A DNA stretch of 64,000 nucleotides from Lingula anatina (taxonomy: Eukaryota > Brachiopoda > Lingulata > Lingulida > Lingulidae), in assembly GCF_001039355.2 (NCBI RefSeq), contig NW_019775470.1, positions 99,940 through 163,939 of the forward strand, read 5' to 3'. A program made the translations under genes and the position numbers. Positions 62,101 to 64,000 of the stretch are shown here, piece after piece. Position 1 is the stretch's first letter. Each line of letters starts with the position of its first letter. The notes beneath the pieces were generated by a model. That model was not told the origin of the DNA. It saw only the letters and a list, made by a program, of their open reading frames with translations, and did not search any database.

Positions 62101-64000
62101 CACAGTTCAAATATAAAAAAGATAACTACTTTTTTTGGCGAAAGGAGATTTGCAATAATATCATATCAATACGCGTTTCAGCATCGTTGACAATTAAATT
62201 GAATGATTTTCGTAGAATATACAAATATACAGGTTCAAATACATGCTAAGATGTTTATATTACTTAATATTTAATGAATGCTGTTTGGACAACTAAGATA
62301 GCAACATAATACAGAAGAATGTGTACAATAACAGTATATATGCTCTTTTTTTTACTGAGCACTCCATTTTCTAAGATATTTATTAATTATGAGACCATAA
62401 TGCAAAATACACCATAGTACCCAACCCATAACACGTACAGTAACATATTAACTACATGTACTTACCATTAAAACATTCGCAGCGCCAATTATTGACTAAA
62501 TCTTTGCAGATTCCATTTGATGAACATCGTCCAATGTGTCCATCTGGTACCAGACAATCATCTGTGTTGGTTTCACATACTTGCCCGTGGAAGCCTATTG
62601 TATGAAGAGAATAGACAGTGATATGACTCAAATATAGCATTGTTACGAACAAAATAGAATATAATGATGGTGGGAGCATAATAAAAAAATACTTTTTTGC
62701 AACTAAAAGGTCAAGGCGTCTTACAAAACAAAAAATTTAATCAGGTAGGCTATCCGTATTTAACGTCTTTTATTTTGCAAGGGGGGGGTCAGCAAACAAC
62801 AAGTATTGAGATAACTTTCTGTGCAATTTTTTAAATATAATTTTCTTCTTTGCCAAACATGTATAAAACATATATATCTGGTAAATATAAACCCCTGCTA
62901 TTAATATCTTAATGATAGATAGAAACAAAGTTGTTACCTGAAGGGCAGCGACAAATGAAGTCCTCGTTGTTATCATCACTAGAACAGGTTGCATTGTTTT
63001 GACAAGGACTAGATTCGCACGGGTCATAAGTGGTTGTAATAACTCCAATGGTTGTAATTCCCTCTGTTGATGTAATTTGTGCAGTGGTTGTAATAACTTC
63101 AGAGGTTGTGGTATCTGCAGTAGTTGTGAAGATTTCAGCGATTGTAACTCTCTCAGTGGTTGTGGTGCCTTCAGTGGATGTAATACCTTCAGTGGTGGTG
63201 ATACCTTCAGTGGTTGTGGTGCCTTCAGTGGTTGTGGTGCCTTCAGTGGTGGTGATACCTTCAGTGGTTGTGGTGCCTTCAGTGGTTGTGGTGCCTGCAG
63301 TGGTGGTGATACCTTCAGTGGTTGTGGTACCTTCAGTGGTTGTGGTGCCTTCAGTGGTTGTGATACCTCCAGTGGTTGTGATACCTTCAGTGGATGTAAT
63401 ATGTTCAGTGGTTGTGGTACCTTCAGTGGTTGTAATACCTTCAGTGGTTGTGGTACCTTCAGTGGTTGTGATACCTTCAGTGGATGTAATACGTTCAGTG
63501 GTTGTGGTACCTTCAGTGGTTGTGGTGCCTTCAGTGGTTGTGACACGTTCAGTGGTTGTGATACCTTCAGTGGATGTAATACCTTCAGTGGTTGTGGTAC
63601 CTTCAGTGGTTGTGGTGTCTTCAGTGGTTGTAATTCTCTCAGCGGTTGTGGTGCCTTCAGTGGTTGTGATTCCTCCAGTCGTTGTGATACCTTCAGTGGA
63701 TGTAATACGTTCAGTGGTTGTGGTACCTTCAGTCGTTGTGATACCTTCAGTGGATGTAATGCCTTCAGCGGTTGTGGTGCCTTCAGTGGTTGTGATACTT
63801 CCAGTCGTTGTGATACCTTCAGTGGATGTAATGCCTTCAGTGGTTGTGGTACCTTCAGTGGTTGTGGTGCCTTCAGTGGTTGTGGTGCTTTCAGTGGTTA
63901 TGATACCTTCAGTGGATGTAATACCTTCAGTGGTTGTGATACCTCCAGTGGTTGTGATACCTTCAGTGGATGTAATACGTTCTGTGGTTGTGGTACCTTC
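19926..64000 (-). CDS. Giant MUC4-like transmembrane mucin with duplicated NIDO-AMOP-VWD module (5' end outside window)
   Basis: One spliced gene read from beyond 64000 down to the TGA at 19926. About 61 exons were placed by joining open segments with AG acceptors, GT donors and matching phase; most introns are phase 1. The domain set (Thr-rich repeats, EGF, NIDO, AMOP, VWD with GDPH, EGF, TM) is that of MUC4 and invertebrate mucin-like membrane proteins: cell-surface glycoproteins forming a protective glycocalyx and possibly signalling through EGF repeats. Here the module occurs twice, followed by two SEA domains. I treat it as one gene because phases stay compatible from module A to module B, with no stop, signal peptide, TM or poly(A) signal between them. 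Two genes remain possible around 47.4-47.7 kb, where the donor is uncertain. The span includes two assembly duplications (28421-39843, 40432-44673) that should be counted once. Confidence 0.8.
20445..20639 (-). CDS. Mucin exon: end of last EGF, transmembrane helix, stop-transfer
   Basis: Acceptor CTAG before 20639, donor CGCAG|GTAAG at 20444. It encodes the end of an EGF ([10 protein letters not shown]), a short linker, then a helix of about 27 non-polar residues ([11 protein letters not shown] through AVIIF), followed by KRRKAKEKR as a cytosolic stop-transfer. This makes the protein type I. It joins the tail exon in frame ([12 protein letters not shown]). Confidence 0.9.
21037..21121 (-). 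CDS. Mucin exon: membrane-proximal EGF, first part
   Basis: Encodes [17 protein letters not shown] and WYCK; the sixth-cysteine end is in the next exon (20445-20639). Acceptor TTCCAG, donor CTGCAA|GTAAGT. It connects the SEA-2 exon to the TM exon in frame. Confidence 0.88.
21365..22265 (-). CDS. SEA domain 2 (exons 22196-22265, 21828-21886, 21365-21540)
   Basis: Three exons of 70, 59 and 176 bases join in frame into about 100 residues with SEA character: [15 protein letters not shown], the pattern [20 protein letters not shown], then [12 protein letters not shown] and a C-terminal half ending TPTFAGGE. SEA domains often cleave themselves at G|S-[VIL]-V-V; here the site reads G-S-L-F-V, so cleavage is uncertain. 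Position next to the last EGF and TM is as in membrane mucins. Exon structure is the same as in SEA 1 (80, 59, 191). Confidence 0.8.
22420..22562. repeat. (CA)n-type compound microsatellite
   Basis: CA/CG/TA dinucleotide runs in the intron directly behind the donor of exon 22598-22738 (about 35 bases away). It generates several spurious open frames on both strands. Confidence 0.95.
22598..22738 (-). CDS. EGF between the two SEA domains
   Basis: Single calcium-binding-type EGF ([18 protein letters not shown] ... [11 protein letters not shown] pattern with six Cys), 141 bases, acceptor TTTTCCAG, donor CCG|GTATGT. In frame on both sides with SEA 1 and SEA 2 (QYTV|NITL). Confidence 0.88.
23107..23137. 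repeat. Poly-G tract
   Basis: A run of about 20 G, one interrupting TA, then seven G. Located in the intron between the EGF at 22598 and the SEA 1 exon at 23203. Confidence 0.95.
23203..26312 (-). CDS. SEA domain 1 (exons 26233-26312, 25944-26002, 23203-23393)
   Basis: Exons of 80, 59 and 191 bases. The first gives [13 protein letters not shown] and NVLLRT, the second [20 protein letters not shown], the third [13 protein letters not shown] and ends at LVIGGVTG. The N-G-S-L-V-V-D-F site is close to the SEA self-cleavage consensus (G|S-x-V-V), so cleavage is more credible here than in SEA 2. The intron between the last two exons is 2.55 kb and holds the inverted transposon remnant at 23941-25477. 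Confidence 0.82.
23941..25477. mobile_element. Inverted Tc1/mariner-like transposon remnant (about 570-bp arms)
   Basis: The left arm (about 23941-24510) is an imperfect reverse complement of the right arm (about 24890-25477). For example TCACAGATGTCAATTGTTATAA on the left pairs with the complement near 25440-25460 on the right, and the match reaches the words around CACTTGCCAGGC (24465) and TCTGGCAAGTGA (24925). Each arm carries a decayed piece of a DDE transposase C-terminus: SPDIN followed by HLWH on the + strand near 24979-25015, and SPDIN on the - strand near 24390-24400. Stops interrupt both frames. The centre (about 24510-24890) is not shared. It sits in the intron between SEA 1 exons and is not active. 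Confidence 0.7.
25904..25940. repeat. (AT)n microsatellite abutting a splice donor
   Basis: AT dinucleotides that on the coding strand begin inside the donor GTGATATAT of exon 25944-26002. Confidence 0.95.
26355..26512. mobile_element. MITE-like palindrome interrupted by a 52-T tract
   Basis: Left end CCCGGCAAACATAGAACGTT ... TTACCATAACGT is matched in reverse complement by ACGTTATGGTAA ... AACGTTATGTGCTTGCTGGG on the right. The two arms, about 50 bases each, flank T26406-26457. Short length, terminal inverted repeats and no coding capacity are the features of a non-autonomous DNA transposon. It lies in the intron between exons 26233 and 26698. Confidence 0.65.
26698..27072 (-). CDS. Mucin exon with three tandem EGFs
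   Basis: A 375-base exon, acceptor TTGCAG, containing three calcium-binding-type EGFs in a row: starts at [25 protein letters not shown] and [17 protein letters not shown], each with GxYTCAC and GYxGDG-type ends. The other exons of this chain mostly hold one EGF, so this one may have lost introns. The donor is unusual: AAAG|GTCTCTCT, opening directly into a (CT)n tract. The junction QTVK|VTMTF into SEA 1 supports it by frame. Confidence 0.88.
27314..28337 (-). CDS. EGF exons 28203-28337 and 27314-27448
   Basis: Two exons of 135 bases, each one EGF. The first has the pattern [15 protein letters not shown] ... [10 protein letters not shown], the second [15 protein letters not shown] ... [13 protein letters not shown]. 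Phase 1 on both sides (CI|DIDEC, CN|DINEC). They lie downstream of the duplicated block and occur once. Confidence 0.85.
28499..33883 (-). CDS. EGF chain, CC-EGF, Ig-like and post-VWD exons, allele copy 1
   Basis: Eleven exons: 33629-33883, 32958-33180, 32571-32740, 32225-32383, 31725-31856, 31376-31498, 30709-30831, 29989-30114, 29567-29824, 29107-29226, 28499-28627. Each matches one in copy 2 with identical length. In order they encode the end of VWD-B ([12 protein letters not shown]), an Ig/cadherin-like domain (NQSPRF ... DPDSGD), an EGF with [10 protein letters not shown], then EGFs of the DIDEC type. One exon (29567-29824) combines a laminin/MEGF-like EGF (WGPNC, CDCG, GCTDC) with a calcium-binding EGF. 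Residue differences to copy 2 include Gly/Ser and Val/Ala in 29567-29824, Gly/Asp in 31376-31498, Thr/Ala in 32958-33180 and Asn/Lys in 33629-33883. Count these exons once in the protein. Confidence 0.85.
29066..29101. repeat. (GA)n microsatellite next to a splice donor
   Basis: On the coding strand a (CT)n run that follows the donor GTAAGTT of exon 29107-29226 directly. The allelic copy at 34796-34834 has the same run with one interruption. Confidence 0.95.
33966..34070. repeat. Two tandem copies of an approximately 55-bp intron word
   Basis: TGTCAATTTGCTATATGGT, then AGAAT, a GGCT word and ATTTATTGTATAAT, occurs twice in succession. It is present in both allele copies (again near 39680-39785), so it predates the alleles. 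Confidence 0.75.
34120..34120. other. Single-n contig join
   Basis: One n exactly at the boundary between the two near-identical 5.7-kb blocks. The sequence to its right restarts at the equivalent of about 28420. Confidence 0.97.
34121..39843. repeat. Copy 2 of the 5.7-kb near-identical block (probable other allele)
   Basis: Partner of 28421-34119. It differs by single-base changes, homopolymer length, and a 27-bp insertion at about 34677-34703 flanked by GTCC on both sides. It continues into the unique VWD-B exons beyond 39843. Confidence 0.85.
34201..39608 (-). CDS. EGF chain, CC-EGF, Ig-like and post-VWD exons, allele copy 2
   Basis: Eleven exons: 39354-39608, 38689-38911, 38302-38471, 37956-38114, 37456-37587, 37108-37230, 36441-36563, 35726-35851, 35304-35561, 34839-34958, 34201-34329. 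Same lengths (255, 223, 170, 159, 132, 123, 123, 126, 258, 120, 129) and phases as copy 1. This copy joins upstream exon 40025-40222 in frame (GESW|RITDGES), which establishes that VWD-B continues into it. The true downstream partner after 34201-34329 is exon 28203-28337. The exon series corresponds one to one with module A (54046, 53665, 53132, 52360, then EGFs), including the laminin-like plus cbEGF exon (compare 49653-49928). Confidence 0.87.
40025..41408 (-). CDS. VWD domain B, allele copy 1 (exons 41296-41408, 40778-40898, 40442-40570, 40025-40222)
   Basis: The first exon opens [20 protein letters not shown], the VWD start with the GDPH word at which MUC4 and gel-forming mucins break between Asp and Pro. 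It then runs through [25 protein letters not shown] and [11 protein letters not shown] to [14 protein letters not shown], the usual end of VWD. Lengths are 113, 121, 129 and 198. Module A has the first two fused as one 252-base exon, so one intron was gained or lost between modules. Donors and acceptors are canonical and junctions in frame (MQ|TRLEP, DKQ|DMAVY, FGSG|VTLN). Confidence 0.88.
40325..40429. repeat. 105-bp segment with (GA)n tail, copy in the VWD-B intron
   Basis: Starts TAAGTCCGAGTGGTGATTTG and ends in a GA dinucleotide run. A near-identical copy lies at 43310-43413 in a different intron. Confidence 0.8.
40432..42495. repeat. Copy 1 of an approximately 2.1-kb near-identical block (probable allele)
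   Basis: Aligns with 42497-44673, introns included, and ends at the single n at 42496 after the shared words GTCGCCGTTATAAT. Same logic as the 5.7-kb pair. Confidence 0.83.
41650..42248 (-). CDS. AMOP domain B, second part, allele copy 1 (exons 42181-42248, 41650-41869)
   Basis: The small exon (68 bases) gives [22 protein letters not shown]. The large one starts ECCYNLWSW and has CCGLSDNC and [15 protein letters not shown], the Cys pattern of the AMOP domain of MUC4-type adhesion proteins. Donor TGGG|GTGAGC joins to the VWD start in frame ([12 protein letters not shown]). In module A the equivalent of the small exon is fused to its upstream neighbour (56557-56810). Confidence 0.87.
42496..42496. 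other. Single-n contig join
   Basis: One n at the boundary of the 2.1-kb pair. The sequence after it restarts at the equivalent of about 40432, just past the (GA)n run. Confidence 0.97.
42497..44673 (-). CDS. AMOP-B part and VWD-B part, allele copy 2 (probable assembly duplicate)
   Basis: Exons 44365-44432, 43834-44053, 43467-43579, 42855-42975 and 42509-42637 repeat 42181-42248, 41650-41869, 41296-41408, 40778-40898 and 40442-40570 with identical lengths. Residue differences: Leu/Ile in CCYN(L/I)WSW, Tyr/His in SLQL(Y/H)HERS, Gln/Lys in GEY(Q/K)LVD, Leu/Val and Val/Gly in S(L/V)NGTG(V/G)NATV, Met/Ile in D(M/I)AVY. The upstream exon 44904-45113 joins 44365-44432 in frame. One of the two copies should be dropped. 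The intron between 42855 and 43467 carries an extra 104-bp segment (43310-43413) not present in copy 1. Confidence 0.83.
43310..43413. mobile_element. 104-bp segment with (GA)n tail inserted in one allele only
   Basis: Nearly identical to 40325-40429. In the other allele the same intron position (about 41226) reads directly from GATAGTAAG into GCAAGTAAGGAAGC, so this is an insertion relative to it. TAAG words flank both sides. It resembles a short non-autonomous insertion with a simple-repeat tail, but it has no recognised promoter boxes, and an assembly mis-join at the GA run is not excluded. Confidence 0.5.
44904..45113 (-). CDS. AMOP domain B, first exon
   Basis: 210 bases, acceptor TTTCAG, donor CCAG|GTAAGT. 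Encodes [16 protein letters not shown], a CQC word and [14 protein letters not shown]; the PCPCSL word is shared with AMOP-A ([12 protein letters not shown]). It is upstream of both allele copies and occurs once. Confidence 0.88.
45484..47008 (-). CDS. NIDO domain B (exons 46872-47008, 46092-46416, 45484-45691)
   Basis: The three exons give [14 protein letters not shown], then [34 protein letters not shown] and [12 protein letters not shown], then [21 protein letters not shown], and ARLGYTDGA, the run of a nidogen (NIDO) extracellular domain. The 325-base middle exon corresponds to two exons of 171 in module A, so an intron differs between modules. It joins AMOP-B in frame (VGNR|GIRGEWW). The donor of 46872 opens straight into (TA)n(CA)n. 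Confidence 0.88.
46793..46864. repeat. (GT)n(AT)n compound microsatellite at a splice donor
   Basis: On the coding strand, GTAAGT of exon 46872 is followed at once by TATATA then CACACA. Confidence 0.95.
47285..47443 (-). CDS. Thr-rich linker and EGF before NIDO-B
   Basis: 159 bases: [16 protein letters not shown] continues the Thr-rich block, then an [15 protein letters not shown] ... [12 protein letters not shown]. Junction into NIDO-B is in frame (CTV|VDTTSQ). Confidence 0.87.
47677..48525 (-). CDS. Exon with three EGFs and Thr-rich mucin repeat block B
   Basis: Acceptor CTTCAG at 48526. It encodes the end of an EGF, three calcium-binding-type EGFs ([32 protein letters not shown]), then from about 48090 down a block of 6-residue units with consensus T-T-E-G-T-T. 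Most pair into 12-residue units containing E-N-I-T-T, an N-glycosylation sequon (NIT), among dense Thr for O-glycans. One unit has lost the Asn by an in-frame 3-base deletion (AAEITTTEG). The 3' end is uncertain: donors at 47676 (AAG|GTACAA) and 47658 (AAA|GTATCG) both keep frame. A 160-codon open frame on the + strand across the repeats is a shadow of the periodicity. Confidence 0.82.
48645..48686. repeat. (GT)n microsatellite
   Basis: Dinucleotide run in the intron between exons 48761 and 48525. Confidence 0.95.
48761..49336 (-). CDS. EGF exons with split domains (49149-49336, 48761-48890)
   Basis: Exon 49149-49336 holds [13 protein letters not shown] ... YSGNGTYC and the first half of the next EGF ([15 protein letters not shown]). 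Exon 48761-48890 completes it ([13 protein letters not shown]) and opens another ([13 protein letters not shown]). Introns here cut inside EGFs (one phase 0, after MNT), unlike the one-domain-per-exon pattern elsewhere in the chain. Confidence 0.85.
49653..49928 (-). CDS. Laminin/MEGF-like EGF plus cbEGF exon, module A
   Basis: 276 bases: [16 protein letters not shown] ... [14 protein letters not shown] followed by [15 protein letters not shown] and [12 protein letters not shown]. It is the module A counterpart of 35304-35561 ([17 protein letters not shown] in both). The donor GGCG|GTAAAAAAAAA opens into an A tract. Confidence 0.86.
50080..50138. repeat. (AT)n microsatellite
   Basis: Long AT dinucleotide run in the intron between exons 50308 and 49928, next to a T-rich stretch (50043-50060). 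Confidence 0.95.
50308..51974 (-). CDS. Four single-EGF exons, module A (51852-51974, 51155-51280, 50650-50781, 50308-50433)
   Basis: Lengths 123, 126, 132, 126, all phase 1. Starts are [36 protein letters not shown] and [13 protein letters not shown]. Junction codons rebuild DIDEC or ANNTC across introns. Several have the xxxQVC/EQxC type of EGF seen in fibrillin and LDL-receptor families. Confidence 0.87.
52360..53295 (-). CDS. CC-EGF and following EGF, module A (53132-53295, 52360-52527)
   Basis: Exon 53132-53295 ends the Ig-like domain (FTADDGRGG) and gives [13 protein letters not shown] ... CNCSIGWSG; exon 52360-52527 gives [15 protein letters not shown] ... CPSGYELD. These match 38302-38471 ([13 protein letters not shown]) and 37956-38114 ([15 protein letters not shown]) of module B in order and approximate length (164/170, 168/159). 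Confidence 0.86.
53665..53881 (-). CDS. Ig/cadherin-like domain, module A
   Basis: 217 bases: [44 protein letters not shown] and [13 protein letters not shown]. The DPDGDTV word and fold-like strand spacing resemble the cadherin-like / putative-Ig domains that follow VWD in invertebrate mucin-like proteins. Counterpart of 38689-38911 ([11 protein letters not shown]). Confidence 0.8.
54046..55656 (-). CDS. VWD domain A and extension (55405-55656, 55030-55185, 54530-54730, 54046-54303)
   Basis: Starts [20 protein letters not shown], including the GDPH word, continues [55 protein letters not shown], then [11 protein letters not shown] and a Ser/Ala/Glu-rich end. Lengths 252, 156, 201, 258. Junctions in frame (GQLW|QIMQN). 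Module B has the 252-base exon split in two (113 and 121). Confidence 0.88.
56034..56810 (-). CDS. AMOP domain A (56557-56810, 56034-56283)
   Basis: First exon [56 protein letters not shown]; second [40 protein letters not shown]. Cys positions match AMOP-B. Junction into [15 protein letters not shown]. Confidence 0.88.
57301..59247 (-). CDS. NIDO domain A (59105-59247, 58494-58664, 58005-58175, 57301-57505)
   Basis: Exons of 143, 171, 171 and 205 bases: [51 protein letters not shown], then [30 protein letters not shown] and [10 protein letters not shown]. Same architecture as NIDO-B with one extra intron. Boundaries are supported by phase 0 junctions (WYK|VYC, NE|RSSYQ). Confidence 0.87.
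59248..61031 (-). other. Intron of 1.8 kb between EGF 5 and NIDO-A
   Basis: The largest intron of the 5' half. AT-rich. An open frame on the + strand at 59703-59996 (with [16 protein letters not shown]) has no recognisable domain and is probably chance. No transposon ends were recognised. Confidence 0.6.
61032..62594 (-). CDS. Four EGF exons before NIDO-A (62466-62594, 61951-62070, 61369-61482, 61032-61172)
   Basis: Each exon starts with the end of one EGF (GFHGQVC, GWAGRSC, GYTGYNC, GYTGATC) and contains the next EGF up to its fifth Cys, the Notch-type exon phase. Typical words are [16 protein letters not shown] and [16 protein letters not shown]. The last junction CET|LIVPPAGE leads into NIDO-A. 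Confidence 0.87.
62938..64000 (-). CDS. Thr-rich mucin repeat block A and EGF 1 (partial exon)
   Basis: One frame stays open from the window edge at 64000 to the donor at 62937 (CCTTCAG|GTAACA). From 64000 to about 63030 it encodes 6-residue units with consensus T-E-G-[IT]-T-[TS], from an 18-bp minisatellite, more than 50 units. It ends [20 protein letters not shown] ... CRCPSG, an EGF. Being almost pure Thr/Glu/Gly/Ile/Ser it is a dense O-glycosylation domain. It lacks the NIT sequons of block B. No in-frame Met exists here, so ATG-based ORF callers report only a Pro/Leu-rich shadow frame (62770-63546). The exon start is outside the window. Confidence 0.88.

Noticed and set aside
62770-63546. 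258-residue Pro/Leu/Gln repeat frame on the - strand
   Set aside because: It is an alternative frame of the 18-bp minisatellite. The Thr-rich frame is open over the whole stretch, continues into a proper EGF with six Cys and ends at a good donor, whereas this frame runs into intron sequence.
1-64000. CRISPR arrays, rRNA, tRNA, operons
   Set aside because: None seen. The tandem repeats are microsatellites, minisatellites or transposon-derived, and the genes are spliced eukaryotic genes.

Overview
The window is metazoan nuclear DNA: spliced genes with GT/AG introns, AT-rich intergenic sequence, many microsatellites, and assembly gaps written as n. The protein families (EGF, NIDO, AMOP, VWD, SEA) and the many TACATGTA-type words fit a highly heterozygous marine invertebrate such as a mollusc or an amphioxus-like animal. 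I cannot name the species from sequence alone, and no prokaryotic or viral signal was seen.

Left part (1 to about 19.9 kb): mostly non-coding. It holds three small related single-exon coding regions. Two are on the + strand (6504-7013, 10623-11126) and one on the - strand (15352-15561). They share an MG-(x)-D-D start and a basic H-[LF]-K-R-R-[YF] motif. The two + strand members also end in a C-terminal hydrophobic anchor preceded by cysteines. I recognise no known family.

Right part (19926 to beyond 64000, - strand): one giant MUC4-like transmembrane mucin whose 5' end lies outside the window. About 61 exons could be placed by splice sites and reading phase, plus 16 exon copies that look like uncollapsed alleles. 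Read 5' to 3' the order is: Thr-rich 6-residue repeats, five EGFs, NIDO-A, AMOP-A, VWD-A, Ig/cadherin-like, a long EGF chain, a second Thr-rich repeat block, EGF, NIDO-B, AMOP-B, VWD-B, Ig/cadherin-like, a long EGF chain, SEA, EGF, SEA, EGF, transmembrane helix, Ser/Tyr-rich cytoplasmic tail. The protein therefore carries two tandem copies of a whole MUC4-type module.

Two stretches of this gene appear twice in tandem in the assembly: about 5.7 kb at 28421-34119 / 34121-39843 and about 2.1 kb at 40432-42495 / 42497-44673. Each pair is separated by exactly one n, and introns are almost identical between copies. They are best read as allelic contig ends placed end to end, not real exon duplications. 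Because almost all introns here are phase 1, a literal gene model stays in frame through both artefacts.

Introns of the mucin gene hold a large inverted Tc1/mariner-like remnant (23941-25477), a MITE-like palindrome split by a 52-T tract (26355-26512), a 105-bp segment present at two intron sites, and microsatellites that sit unusually often directly behind 5' splice sites.
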